DNA from: Clostridiales bacterium
GTDB taxonomy: Bacteria > Bacillota > Clostridia > Lachnospirales > WQUN01
Length of the DNA: 40,734 nucleotides
Direction: 5' to 3'
Assembly: GCA_031271295.1 (NCBI GenBank)
Contig: JAISVZ010000084.1
Coordinates: 1-40,734, forward strand
The notes beneath the pieces were generated by a model, which was not told the DNA's origin, ran no database searches, and was given only the letters and a program-made list of their open reading frames with translations. Shown one piece after another: positions 16,507 to 24,503 of this stretch (the first letter of the stretch is position 1; every line of letters begins with the position of its first letter). A program made the position numbers and the translations under genes.

Positions 16507-16862
16507 ATATATCCCTCGTTTTCAAGCAGTAAAACACTGCGCTCAAAATCCCGCGACTTAACAAAAACATAATCCGTATTATATGTAGAAACAACAAAAA
16601 CACCGATTTTATCGCCGGCTAAAATTGCGGTAATTTTGGAAATTACGCCGATAAGACTAAAATCCAATATTCCCTCAATCCGAAACGCCAAAAAACCGTC
16701 CTCTTTGGCGGTAGCGTTTGCGGGAGTATATGATGTTTCGCAAACCAAGGAAATTTCTTCGTCGGTTTTTGCCGTAAAAACAAAATTCCGGGTAAAGTTT
16801 ACGCCGGTTAAGTCTTTAATTTTACAAACAGTAAAATTGATATCAAGTTTTTTAATTTTCAT
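16497..16862 (-). CDS. ACT-domain protein
   Basis: 121 residues. The C-terminal half fits an ACT fold: LIGVISKITAILAGDKIGVFVVSTYNTDYVFVKSRDFERSVLLLENEGY, with the usual beta-alpha-beta-beta-alpha-beta pattern. The N-terminal half (FVFTAKTDEEISLVCE) looks like a second, weaker ACT or CASTOR-like half. Such small proteins usually bind an amino acid and regulate a partner. The partner is unknown; it shares 10 bp with trkA and lies 19 bp after the HD gene, which argues for co-expression. A weak ribosome site precedes the ATG. Confidence 0.75.
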   Translation of the reverse strand: MKIKKLDINFTVCKIKDLTGVNFTRNFVFTAKTDEEISLVCETSYTPANATAKEDGFLAFRIEGILDFSLIGVISKITAILAGDKIGVFVVSTYNTDYVFVKSRDFERSVLLLENEGYICE

Positions 16863-16881
16863 AAACGCTCATTTCTTTATT

Positions 16882-17499
16882 TTAGGTTTTAAAAGTTATA
16901 TCCCTTATTTCCTCGCGGAATAAGTCGTATATATTTGTTTGGCAAGCTTCGTCGAAGTGTTCCTTCAGCGAAAAGGTGGCGTTCCATTTTTTAAGCGTAA
17001 AATCGTTAAAGCCGTAACGCCTTGTAACATCAACGATTCTTTTTTCAATTAAGCACACTCCCTGCGCCGAACACATCGCGTCGCAAAGCTGAATAAGCTT
17101 GTCGTAAATATTATACTGCGCGTTTTCCAAGTAGGAAGTTATAACGGATAATTCGGCGGGAGTAACGTCCCATTCGCCGCAGTACGCGCCGATATCCTGA
17201 TACGGATACGAATGAGAAAGGCAAATTTCCGCAAGTTTTGCGTAGCCTTTTTCTTTTAGCAAATCGTATCCGGCGTAAGCGTGATGAAGCGCCCTTACGC
17301 CGGAATATCTGCCGATATCGTGAAGTAAGCCGGATATATACGCCCTTTCGGTATCAAGGGCGCAAAATCCGGCAATAACCTCCGCTGCCCTTGCCGTTAC
17401 GCGGCAGTGATTTGCCCAGATGCCGGGGTTTTGCGTATTTGCCCAATTCAAAATACTTTCGGCTTCACCGCGCGTAGGCAAGGGGATTTTTTCTTCCAT
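16882..17499 (-). CDS. HD-domain phosphohydrolase-like protein
   Basis: 205 residues from the ATG at 17499, chosen because AAGGAG lies 10 bp upstream; a longer frame to 17544 would run into pyrE without a ribosome site. Metal-binding residues are visible: His31 (WANHCRV), the HD pair at His60-Asp61 (GLLHDIGRYSG), His95/96-type residues in CLSHSYPY and a late Asp in DKLIQLCDAM. The length matches small single HD proteins annotated as predicted hydrolases. The substrate cannot be predicted. It follows pyrE with its ribosome site inside the pyrE end. Confidence 0.82.
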   Translation of the reverse strand: MEEKIPLPTRGEAESILNWANTQNPGIWANHCRVTARAAEVIAGFCALDTERAYISGLLHDIGRYSGVRALHHAYAGYDLLKEKGYAKLAEICLSHSYPYQDIGAYCGEWDVTPAELSVITSYLENAQYNIYDKLIQLCDAMCSAQGVCLIEKRIVDVTRRYGFNDFTLKKWNATFSLKEHFDEACQTNIYDLFREEIRDITFKT

Positions 17500-17500
17500 A

Positions 17501-18025
17501 TTAAATTTGCTCCTTAATGTATTCCATAGTAAAGGCCGGAACAAGCGTAAGGTTTTCCCTGGCGAGAATTTCCCTTGCTTTTTCGTCGCGCAAAATTACG
17601 CATAAAACCGTATCAATTATTGCGCCTCGCGCGCGAAGTTCTTTAACGCTTTCAATAATTTGCCCGCCGGTTGTAACAACGTCCTCCACAACACATACGT
17701 TTTTCCCGTTAACATCCGCGCCCTCCGCAAGCTTGCATGTTCCGTATTCCTTTGCCTTTTTCCTTACAAACGCGGCTTTAATTCCGCTTTCAAGCGACAG
17801 CGCGGTAACAACCGGAATGCCGCCCATTTCAAGCCCCGCGATAACATCCGTATCGGACGGTATGAGTTTTTCCATAATTTTCGCAATATCCTCAAGTAAA
17901 TCCGGCTCCGCCTCAAAAAGGTACTTGTCAAAATATTCGTGTGAAACCTGACCCGAACGAAGCGTAAATTCCCCGGTAATATGCGCACTGCTATAAATTT
18001 GTTTCGCGATTTCTTTTTTGTCCAT
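17501..18025 (-). CDS. pyrE: Orotate phosphoribosyltransferase
   Basis: 174 residues from the ATG at 18025, which has TGGAGGC 7 bp upstream; the upstream in-frame ATG at 18040 has none. The PRPP-binding loop is VCVVEDVVTTGGQIIES, and earlier motifs are TLRSGQVSHEYFDKYL and VIAGLEMGGIPV. It converts orotate and PRPP to OMP in pyrimidine synthesis. The form with a short C-terminus is typical of Firmicutes. It is the first gene of a minus-strand run (HD protein, ACT protein, trkA, trkH), an unusual setting because no other pyr gene is adjacent. Confidence 0.93.
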   Translation of the reverse strand: MDKKEIAKQIYSSAHITGEFTLRSGQVSHEYFDKYLFEAEPDLLEDIAKIMEKLIPSDTDVIAGLEMGGIPVVTALSLESGIKAAFVRKKAKEYGTCKLAEGADVNGKNVCVVEDVVTTGGQIIESVKELRARGAIIDTVLCVILRDEKAREILARENLTLVPAFTMEYIKEQI

Positions 18026-18059
18026 ATTAACTGCCTCCAAATAAAATTTATTTCACGCA

Positions 18060-18088
18060 ACTATAGCATAGATTTTTTAAATTTTCAA
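18060..18088 (-). promoter_or_regulatory. Promoter of pyrE
   Basis: On the minus strand: TTGAAA (18088-18083), 17 bp, TATAGT (18065-18060), with TGC directly before the -10. The leader to the ATG is about 30 nt, too short for a PyrR-type attenuator. Confidence 0.7.
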
Positions 18089-18103
18089 ATTTCGGATACG
18101 GGT

Positions 18104-18169
18104 AGGGTGCGGCTAAAAATTATTGGTTTTTTCGATCTGAGGTGGTGTGTTGCCTTTAAATAATAAGCT
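18104..18169 (+). repeat. Dispersed repeat A, copy 4
   Basis: Reads AGGGTGCGGCTAAAAATTAT, TTTCGATCTGAGG, TGCCTTTAAATAATAAGCTG. This is nearly identical to the minus-strand copy at 7091-7157, though 11 kb away and next to unrelated genes. The ends can pair imperfectly (AGCT/GCTAAAAATTATT with AATAATAAGCT). Confidence 0.75.
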
Positions 18170-18268
18170 GACATTTTACCCGCGATTTTCACGTGAGGAT
18201 GCTGTTGAAAATAATTATAGATATTACTATGAACTTATTGTATAATAAAACGCAAAGGGGGTTTGCGC

Positions 18269-19363
18269 ATGAAACCTATACATAACCTTAAAGACAATGC
18301 TTACAAGTTAATTTTCGGAACACCGGAGATGTTTTTGGAATTTTTGCACAACTTCATTAACATTGACATATTGAAAAATTTAAAACCGTCCGATATTGAA
18401 GACATTTCTGATAGGTTTTTACCGATGTTCGACGACAATAGGGATTCCGATACCGTTAAGAAAATCCGGTTATCCGAAACCGAGCCGCTTTTTGTAATTG
18501 GCATAATCGAACACGAAAGCGAAGTTAATTACACGTCAAGTTTTAAAATGTTGCAATACATCACATATATATTGAGCGATTTTATAAAGTTAAATGACGA
18601 AGAATATCATAAACAAAGAAAAGCCGGCAATACTAAATTAAAATTGAGTACCTCAAAGGATTTTAAGCTTCCGCCTGTTTTGCCAATAGTATTTTACGAC
18701 GGCAAAACAAAATGGACAAGTAGCCTAAGCCTTGCGGGCAGAACGCAATATTCGGAAATTTTTAGTAAATACATTCCTGAGTTCGAATACGAGCTTGTGG
18801 ATTTAAACAAATACAGCTTAAATGATTTGGTTAATTACGGAAATTTGCTGTCATTTTTCTTAATTGTGGATAAGGTGCGCAAAGCGGAGGATATTGAACT
18901 GCTAAGTTCTTTACCCGAAAGTTATTTTGATAATTTGAATATGAATGTTCCGGAAAGTTTGTTAAAACTTTTGTCGGATTGCATGAAACTGTTCCTTAAA
19001 AAGGCTGATGTGGAGGAAGAAAAAATCGAAGAAATTACCGGAAAGGTATACCGGAGGAGGTTTGCAGATATGTTTGATGTGGAGTTTTCGTTTAGGGAAG
19101 TTAAGCAAAAGTTGAGAGAAGAAGTTAAAAAAGAAGTCAAAGAAGAAGTTAAGCAAGAAGTCAAAGAAGAAGTTAAAAAAGAAGTCAAAAAGGAAGTTGA
19201 GGAAGAAGTAAGAGAGAAATTCGAAAAAAAAGCCAAAGAATCTGCCATCGAAACGGTAAGAAATCTTTTAAAAAACGGTGTGTCAATAAAAATTATTTCC
19301 TTAAGCACTGGGTTGGACGAATCAGCCGTTGGTGAAATAAAATCAAAATTGGCTCTTGTGTAG
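18269..19363 (+). CDS. Rpn / PD-(D/E)XK transposase-like nuclease family protein with EVKE repeat tail
   Basis: 364 residues from the ATG at 18269; GGGGG lies 8 bp upstream and an earlier TTG at 18263 is less likely. The N-terminus (HNLKDNAYKLIFGTPEMFLE) and the core IRLSETEPLFVIGIIEHESE are typical of the Rpn (YhgA-like, PDDEXK_2) family of recombination-promoting nucleases. The usual active-site E-x-Q reads E81-H82-E83 here. Residues about 286-318 are a tandem (E/K)-(E/K)-x-V coiled stretch built from 12-bp units. The last 40 residues (VRNLLKNGVSIKIISLSTGL) resemble a small helix-turn-helix. No transposon ends are visible. A TATAAT at 18241 could be its -10. Confidence 0.8.
   Translation: MKPIHNLKDNAYKLIFGTPEMFLEFLHNFINIDILKNLKPSDIEDISDRFLPMFDDNRDSDTVKKIRLSETEPLFVIGIIEHESEVNYTSSFKMLQYITYILSDFIKLNDEEYHKQRKAGNTKLKLSTSKDFKLPPVLPIVFYDGKTKWTSSLSLAGRTQYSEIFSKYIPEFEYELVDLNKYSLNDLVNYGNLLSFFLIVDKVRKAEDIELLSSLPESYFDNLNMNVPESLLKLLSDCMKLFLKKADVEEEKIEEITGKVYRRRFADMFDVEFSFREVKQKLREEVKKEVKEEVKQEVKEEVKKEVKKEVEEEVREKFEKKAKESAIETVRNLLKNGVSIKIISLSTGLDESAVGEIKSKLALV
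19118..19212 (+). repeat. 12-bp tandem repeats encoding EVKE units
   Basis: GAAGTTAAAAAA, GAAGTCAAAGAA and GAAGTTAAGCAA type units follow one another about eight times, coding for E-V-K-(K/E/Q). Units remain in frame, so copy number changes would lengthen or shorten the coil without breaking the gene. Confidence 0.8.
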
Positions 19364-19393
19364 GTACTAAGGGCTATGTTTTCGGTTAAAAAA

Positions 19394-19420
19394 AAGCGCC
19401 TTTATTTCGGGCGTTTTTTT
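19394..19420 (+). terminator. Terminator after the Rpn-family gene
   Basis: AGCGCC, loop TTTATTTC, GGGCG, then TTTTTTT. A TGCTATAAT sequence right after it (19422-19430) could be an extended -10, but no good -35 lies 17 bp upstream. Confidence 0.8.
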
Positions 19421-19449
19421 GTGCTATAATACGTTAAGAAATGTCAAAT

Positions 19450-19650
19450 GCAGTTCTTAACCGAGTCAATCGTAGTCTGCGCATACACATCCAACACCCC
19501 TGTGTTCTAAAGCCTACCATTTCGAGGCGAATTTAGGGCGAGAACGACAATATTATTCAGAAAACCCGCAAAATACTGGAGGATTACATACAAATATTAA
19601 AACGCGACAATGGATGCGCCGAAAACATATATCTTCCGGACAAAAAAATA
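19450..19650 (+). pseudogene. Decayed fragment of an hsdR gene 5' end
   Basis: Two blocks match the intact hsdR at 2037. The block at about 19458-19542 aligns with about 2053-2143 (TAACCGAGTCAAT / CAACCGAATCAAC, CACATCCAAC / CCTCCAACGC, TTCGAGGCGAATTTAGG / TCCGAGGCGGATTTGGA). The block at about 19541-19650 aligns with about 2309-2424 (ATTCAGAAAACCCGCAAAAT and AAAACGCGAC are shared). About 165 bp between them is missing. Stops (GTTCTAA) and indels break the frame. It is clearly homologous but diverged, and ends abruptly near 19650. Confidence 0.85.
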
Positions 19651-19654
19651 TCCA

Positions 19655-19754
19655 CACGGCATCGCTCCTTTCGGAGTTTAGCCGTGAAGACCGCCCGCAA
19701 TATGCGTAGCAGTCCGGTAAATAAAAAAATTCGCACTTTTTCGGTGCGTTTTTT
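19655..19754 (+). terminator. Two hairpins followed by an intrinsic terminator (possible small RNA 3' end)
   Basis: CACGGC (19655-19660) pairs with GCCGTG (19681-19686) around an inner CTCC/GGAG hairpin. ACCG/CGGT (19690-19693 and 19715-19718) encloses CGC/GCG. CGCAC (19732-19736) pairs with GTGCG (19744-19748) and is followed by TTTTTT. The terminator is good. The two preceding hairpins match no riboswitch class I know. Confidence 0.55.
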
Positions 19755-19873
19755 ATTTGTATTTTACGATTATCATAAAATATTTCCTGCGAAACTCAGC
19801 GAATAAATGTACTTTTTTGCGTTAAAAAGGCAGTTTCAATATGATAAAATTTAATCGAAGGGAGGTAAGGAAT

Positions 19874-20863
19874 ATGGAAAATTTAAATTTCAACACGGAC
19901 AGTCTTATAGAAATAGCCAACGGGCATAAGGAATTCATTGATTTCGCGGCGGAAACTCTTGTTCATACTCTGTACGCCGGATTATGCGGGAAATATCTGA
20001 ACAGGGACGCGGCGCAGCGTGACCAGCTTACAGCTTGCTTCGATTTATACGATGCCATGTTTCGCCTTACGCTGCGTATGAACCGCCTATGCCCAATTTA
20101 CGATGAGGGGTTTATCTCCCATATTGCGCGGGAAGCCGCAAAAACCGGTTGCGGCACTTGGGCGGGTATGGCGGAGCGTGAACTGCGTGATACCATTCGC
20201 CGCGGATTGCAAAAGTGCAGCTACGGCAATACGGATATAAACCGCAGTTTTGCTATAGATTGCCATGTTCACACTAAGGAAGGTTCGGGCTGCGCACACT
20301 ACACAAGGCGGGAAATGGTTGAAAGCGCGATTGCCGAAGGGTTAAACGGCATAGTAATTACCGAACACGACAAGCTTACGCCGCAGGAAGTTATTGATGA
20401 GCTGAACGCGGACTACGCGCCGTTTCGCGTTTTTTCCGGCATAGAGGTTCGTGTTTGGGGCGACGATTTCCTTGTGCTTGGAATTCAAGATAATATATTG
20501 GAGAAAACAAATTGGGATTACCACAAGCTGTACCAATTTGTGAGGGAAAATGGCGGTTATATTGCGCTGGCGCACCCCATGCGCTATTGGCACGGTATTG
20601 ATACCAATTTATACAGTTGGCGGCCGGACGCGCTGGAAATCTACTCCTTTAACATGGATAACATTAGCTGGCAGGCAAGGCAAAGAGCGTTGCGGCTGGC
20701 TAACGCGCTGCAAACAAACATTATCGCCAATTCGGACGCTCACGCCGCAGATAAATACAGGTACTGCAACGTGCTTAATCGTCAGCCGCAAAGCGATTCT
20801 GATTTGGCGCAAATGCTCAAAGACGGCGCGTACCGCTTGGGCAGGGTTCCGGTGCTGAAATAG
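19874..20863 (+). CDS. PHP-domain metal-dependent phosphoesterase-like protein
   Basis: 329 residues from the ATG at 19874, which has GGGAGG 8-9 bp upstream; an earlier in-frame ATG at 19841 lacks one. PHP metal-binding motifs are present: DCHVHTKEGSGC near residue 129, ITEHD, FSGIEVRVWG, IALAHPMRYWHG and ANSDAHA. The first ~120 residues are helical and not recognised. PHP proteins of this size include histidinol-phosphatase-like and nucleotide phosphoesterases; the substrate is unknown here. It stands alone on the plus strand, converging with the SWIM/SNF2 pair 10 bp downstream. Confidence 0.85.
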   Translation: MENLNFNTDSLIEIANGHKEFIDFAAETLVHTLYAGLCGKYLNRDAAQRDQLTACFDLYDAMFRLTLRMNRLCPIYDEGFISHIAREAAKTGCGTWAGMAERELRDTIRRGLQKCSYGNTDINRSFAIDCHVHTKEGSGCAHYTRREMVESAIAEGLNGIVITEHDKLTPQEVIDELNADYAPFRVFSGIEVRVWGDDFLVLGIQDNILEKTNWDYHKLYQFVRENGGYIALAHPMRYWHGIDTNLYSWRPDALEIYSFNMDNISWQARQRALRLANALQTNIIANSDAHAADKYRYCNVLNRQPQSDSDLAQMLKDGAYRLGRVPVLK

Positions 20864-20872
20864 TAATTAATT

Positions 20873-21583
20873 TTAAATACCGAATAGCTCCTCAATGTTT
20901 GCGTCCTTTATAACCCTCTTGGTCTTTTTACCGGAATTTTTCAGCATACTGCTCATTTTTTCGTCAACGGATTTTTTAATTATTTCGTCAATTTCAATGT
21001 TTCTGAGTTTGAAAAACAGCGAAGGGTCATCGTCTAAGCGTGCGCCAATTCCGTATAAAGCAGCGGCAACATGCTTGCACATACCCGCCCAATCCGGGCA
21101 GTCGCAGCTAAAGCGAATCTCTTTGGGAGAAGGAAAAAGCCCTTCTCCTTTTTGCGTAAAGAGTTCCTCCAGCTCCTTGGGGAATTTCCCGTTTATAAGC
21201 TCGTCCATACCGGAAAATTTACGCCCGCAAAGCTCGGTTATTTTCTTCCATCTTGCCTTGGAAAGCTCCTCAATTTTAATTTCAATCTTATAGGGGTTGC
21301 GTCTGCTTCCTGATACAACTGCGGTAACTAAGCCCGGTTTTATTTGCAAATCCAGCACAAAGCCGTTTTTTACGTAAGAGCGTCCGCGTCCTATACGGTT
21401 GGAGTAATCCGCGTAACTTTCCAAATTTTTATTCCATGCCGCGCCCCACCATGTTTTCGCAATTTTGTTTCCGTCAATTACAACAGGGTTAACGTTCGGG
21501 TTTTTCTTTTTCAGTTTTGCCAAAACTTTTTCGGCATCCTGCTTTTTCTTCGCAATGGGTACGTATTCGGGATATCCCCACAC
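20873..21583 (-). CDS. SWIM zinc-finger protein paired with SNF2 helicase
   Basis: 236 residues. The SWIM motif CxC-x6-CxH is visible as C160, C162, C169 and H171 (SCDCPDWAGMCKHVAAALYG). The N-terminal half (KTWWGAAWNKNLESYADYSN, RIGRGRSYV, NGFVLDLQI) is the usual companion segment of this family. It lies 3 bp downstream of the SNF2 gene. The same pair occurs in Bacillus (YwqB with YwqA), so they probably act together on DNA or RNA. The precise role is not known. Confidence 0.92.
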   Translation of the reverse strand: MWGYPEYVPIAKKKQDAEKVLAKLKKKNPNVNPVVIDGNKIAKTWWGAAWNKNLESYADYSNRIGRGRSYVKNGFVLDLQIKPGLVTAVVSGSRRNPYKIEIKIEELSKARWKKITELCGRKFSGMDELINGKFPKELEELFTQKGEGLFPSPKEIRFSCDCPDWAGMCKHVAAALYGIGARLDDDPSLFFKLRNIEIDEIIKKSVDEKMSSMLKNSGKKTKRVIKDANIEELFGI

Positions 21584-21586
21584 GGC

Positions 21587-24175
21587 TTACACCTCCAGTT
21601 TAAACAGCTTCATAAGGTCGGCGTTGTTCATTTCAGTAATCCAGTTTTCCCCGGACGCGGCAATAATATCGCCTGAAAGCTTTTGCTTTTCTTCTATCAT
21701 CGCGTCTATTTTTTCTTCTATTGTGCCGGATGTTATAAACTTATGCACCATTACGTTTTTGGTTTGGCCAATACGGAATGCGCGGTCGGTTGCCTGGTTT
21801 TCAACTGCCGGGTTCCACCAGCGGTCGAAATGGATAACATGGTTCGCGGAGGTTAAGTTAAGCCCAACGCCGCCGGCTTTAAGCGAAAGCACCATAAACG
21901 GCACATATTCCGCGCCGTTAAACTTTTCCACCATTTCGCCGCGTTTTTTAACCGGTGTGCTGCCGTGCAAAACCAAACCTCCGCGTTCGAATATTTCGGC
22001 AAGAAACCGGGCAAGCGGCTCGGTCATTTCCTTAAACTGAGTAAATATCAGCACACGTTCGCGCTTTTCGTATATTGTTTCGCAAATTTCACGTATCTTT
22101 TCAAATTTCCCGCTTGCGCCGCTTTTATATTCCGTTTGCCCCAAATATTGGTCCGGATGGTTGCATATTTGCTTAAACTTCATTATTGCCGCAAGCACAA
22201 CTCCCTTGCGTTCAATTCCTTCCGTGCTTTCAAGCCTGCGCTGCATATCCTTAATTAAGCCTTGATACAGCAAAACCTGTTTGTGCGTTAAGCCGGTATA
22301 GGCTTTTATTTCAATTTTATCCGGCAAATCGTTTATTATACTTTTGTCGGTTTTAAGCCTGCGCAAAATAAACGGGCTTACAACGCCGCGCAGTTTCGCG
22401 TAGGAGCCTGTTTCCTTTAAGTTTTTGGCGTAATTTGAAAATTCCTTGGCGGTACCCAGAAGGCCGGTGTTCAAAAAATCGAATATCGACCATAAATCGC
22501 CGAGTTTGTTTTCAATAGGCGTTCCCGTCATAGCAATTTTAAAGGAAGCTTTTAAGCGTTTAACCGCTTTTGTTTGCCCGGCGGAAGGGTTTTTAACCGC
22601 CTGAGCCTCGTCCAAAATTAAAATATCCCATTTACGGGAGGCGAGGTTTTCCAAGCGAAGCGCCATACCGTATGTTGTAATAAATAAATCAGATTCGTCG
22701 TTTAGCTGGGTGTTTTTCGCGTGTAATATACTGTAGCTGATATTGGGCGCAAAACGGGTAATTTCCTTTTCCCAGTTGCCAATAAGCGATGCGGGAATTA
22801 TTAGCAGAGCTTTAAAACCGCCCTTTTCGCGCATACTTTCAAGAACGGCCAAAATTTGAACTGTTTTGCCAAGACCCATATCGTCCGCCAAAAGAGCGCC
22901 GAAACCAAGGCTTTTCATTGCCGAAAGCCAGTTAAAGCCGGACGTTTGGTAACCTCTGAGGTTCGCCTTAAACCCGCCGCCAAGTTTAACCTCGCCCGTC
23001 GCCGGGTTTATCAGTTTATCCTTTAGCGCGCTTAGCCATTGCCCGTTTGCTATTTCAACCGTTTTCCCCACATCAAACGATGTGCTCCCGGATATTCCAA
23101 GCTCTAAGCGCATTGCCTCGGCGAAGGTAATATCGCCCATGCTTTCCGCTTTTTCATACGCTTCAAGCGCCGCCGCTAATTTTTCCCTGTCAACCTCTAT
23201 CCATTTGCCTTTAATAAATGAAAGGCCGGACGTTTGAAGCATCAGCTCTTCAATTTCTTCTTTAGAAATTTCTTCGCCGTCTAAACTTAAGGTTGCCTCG
23301 CAGCCAACAAGCGCGTCAAGCCCAACTTTCGAAGGTTCGTTGCCGCCTATGGAAACCGAAACCTTTAAACTTGCGGCTTTTTTCTTCCACCAGTCCGGCA
23401 TGCGGCACATAATTCCGCACTGCTCGTACAGCGGAATTTCTTTCAAAAAAGTGTACGCCTCATCCGTTGTAAAGTGCAGAGGCGAAAAAAGTTCGCCGCT
23501 TTCAACAAGCTCGGAAATAAAATCGCTTGTATCCGCCGCTTTGCTTACGGTAGAGAGCAGTTGCAAAAGTAAGTCCTGTCTTTTTTTGAATTCAAGCAGG
23601 GCGTTTTTAAGCGGCAAATGCGCCGCTCTTTTTTGATCCTCGCCTTTTGCGGAATAGGTTGCCAGAAAAGCAAAAGGGTATTCGTCCGATTTGTTTTCCA
23701 CAAGATGAAAAAACACTCTGCCCGCAACATTCAATTTTGAGTTGTGGGTTGTGAAAAAAGAGGAAACTGTGCCGTCCCAATTTGCTATTTCTTCATTAAA
23801 TATATCCGCAAGCTTACCCCACAGCGCGGCAAACCAATTTATACTTATAAATTCAACGCCAACGGCAAAAGGAACCGCCCGAAGTTTTTCTAAAAATACG
23901 GATACATCCGGAGTTTTTGCGGTTTTTGTAATTTCGGTATCCGGGTCGTTGGAAACAAAGGAAACAAAGCTTTGGCAAATTCCGTGAAGGAAGGATAACG
24001 AAACAGACATATCGGGGTGGTTGTCCTCAAAGCCGAAATAAAAAAGAGTTTTGTACGGATTCGAAGCGAAACCGCTCATAAGTGTTTCGTTGTAATAAGT
24101 TTTTGCGGATGTTTCCTGAGTGTCGAGCGTAAGCCCGTCTTGATTGAAAAGTACAATAATGTCTTTATTTTTCAT
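21587..24175 (-). CDS. SNF2-family DEAD/DEAH-box helicase
   Basis: 862 residues. A long N-terminal region (about 1-390, including a SNF2-associated domain) precedes the motor. Motor motifs are LLADDMGLGKTVQILAVL near residue 425-442, DEAQ near 519, MTGTPIENKLGDLWS, FILRRLKTDK, LIFTQFKEMTEPLARFL, LSLKAGGVGLNLT and ATDRAFRIGQTKNV. All SNF2 motor motifs appear intact. It would use ATP to translocate on double-stranded DNA. It forms an operon with the SWIM gene. A -35/-10 pair lies just upstream. Confidence 0.96.
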   Translation of the reverse strand: MKNKDIIVLFNQDGLTLDTQETSAKTYYNETLMSGFASNPYKTLFYFGFEDNHPDMSVSLSFLHGICQSFVSFVSNDPDTEITKTAKTPDVSVFLEKLRAVPFAVGVEFISINWFAALWGKLADIFNEEIANWDGTVSSFFTTHNSKLNVAGRVFFHLVENKSDEYPFAFLATYSAKGEDQKRAAHLPLKNALLEFKKRQDLLLQLLSTVSKAADTSDFISELVESGELFSPLHFTTDEAYTFLKEIPLYEQCGIMCRMPDWWKKKAASLKVSVSIGGNEPSKVGLDALVGCEATLSLDGEEISKEEIEELMLQTSGLSFIKGKWIEVDREKLAAALEAYEKAESMGDITFAEAMRLELGISGSTSFDVGKTVEIANGQWLSALKDKLINPATGEVKLGGGFKANLRGYQTSGFNWLSAMKSLGFGALLADDMGLGKTVQILAVLESMREKGGFKALLIIPASLIGNWEKEITRFAPNISYSILHAKNTQLNDESDLFITTYGMALRLENLASRKWDILILDEAQAVKNPSAGQTKAVKRLKASFKIAMTGTPIENKLGDLWSIFDFLNTGLLGTAKEFSNYAKNLKETGSYAKLRGVVSPFILRRLKTDKSIINDLPDKIEIKAYTGLTHKQVLLYQGLIKDMQRRLESTEGIERKGVVLAAIMKFKQICNHPDQYLGQTEYKSGASGKFEKIREICETIYEKRERVLIFTQFKEMTEPLARFLAEIFERGGLVLHGSTPVKKRGEMVEKFNGAEYVPFMVLSLKAGGVGLNLTSANHVIHFDRWWNPAVENQATDRAFRIGQTKNVMVHKFITSGTIEEKIDAMIEEKQKLSGDIIAASGENWITEMNNADLMKLFKLEV

Positions 24176-24210
24176 TGGAATCTTCCCGTCTTTGTGTGAA
24201 AGTTGGGTTA

Positions 24211-24239
24211 AATATACATCTAATGTGTTAAAAAAGCAA
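24211..24239 (-). promoter_or_regulatory. Promoter of the SNF2-SWIM operon
   Basis: Minus-strand TTGCTT (24239-24234), a 17-bp spacer and TATATT (24216-24211), about 35 nt before the start codon. Confidence 0.6.
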
Positions 24240-24318
24240 ACTTATTTTTGTTTTGGTTAGCAATAATATTATTCTATTATTTCAAATTGTTAGTAAATGC
24301 GAATTGGCAAAAATGATG

Positions 24319-24347
24319 TTGACAATCTATTGTATTAAGTTTAAAAT
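24319..24347 (+). promoter_or_regulatory. Promoter of the exopolysaccharide operon
   Basis: TTGACA (24319-24324), 17 bp, TAAAAT (24342-24347). It leaves a leader of about 150 nt that contains a perfect 8-bp hairpin (ATGGCTAT 24413-24420 with ATAGCCAT 24432-24439) and a tiny frame, GTG AAA CTA TTA TAA, behind AAGGAG at 24452. Confidence 0.7.
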
Positions 24348-24503
24348 TAGTGAAATTAATAAAAATCAAACACAAGACAAACAGCAACTTTAGTGAACTT
24401 ATGAGAAATTGTATGGCTATAGTTATAAATAATAGCCATAAATAAATTAAAAAGGAGAATTGTGAAACTATTATAATTGTGTAGTAGGGGAGAGTTGCTG
24501 TTA

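Noticed and set aside
19118-19212. Regular repeats considered as CRISPR or as an origin-type iteron set
   Set aside because: They are 12-bp in-frame codon repeats inside a coding region giving a coiled-coil tail.
19655-19754. Known riboswitch
   Set aside because: No conserved core of a class I know is visible and no gene with its own leader follows directly.
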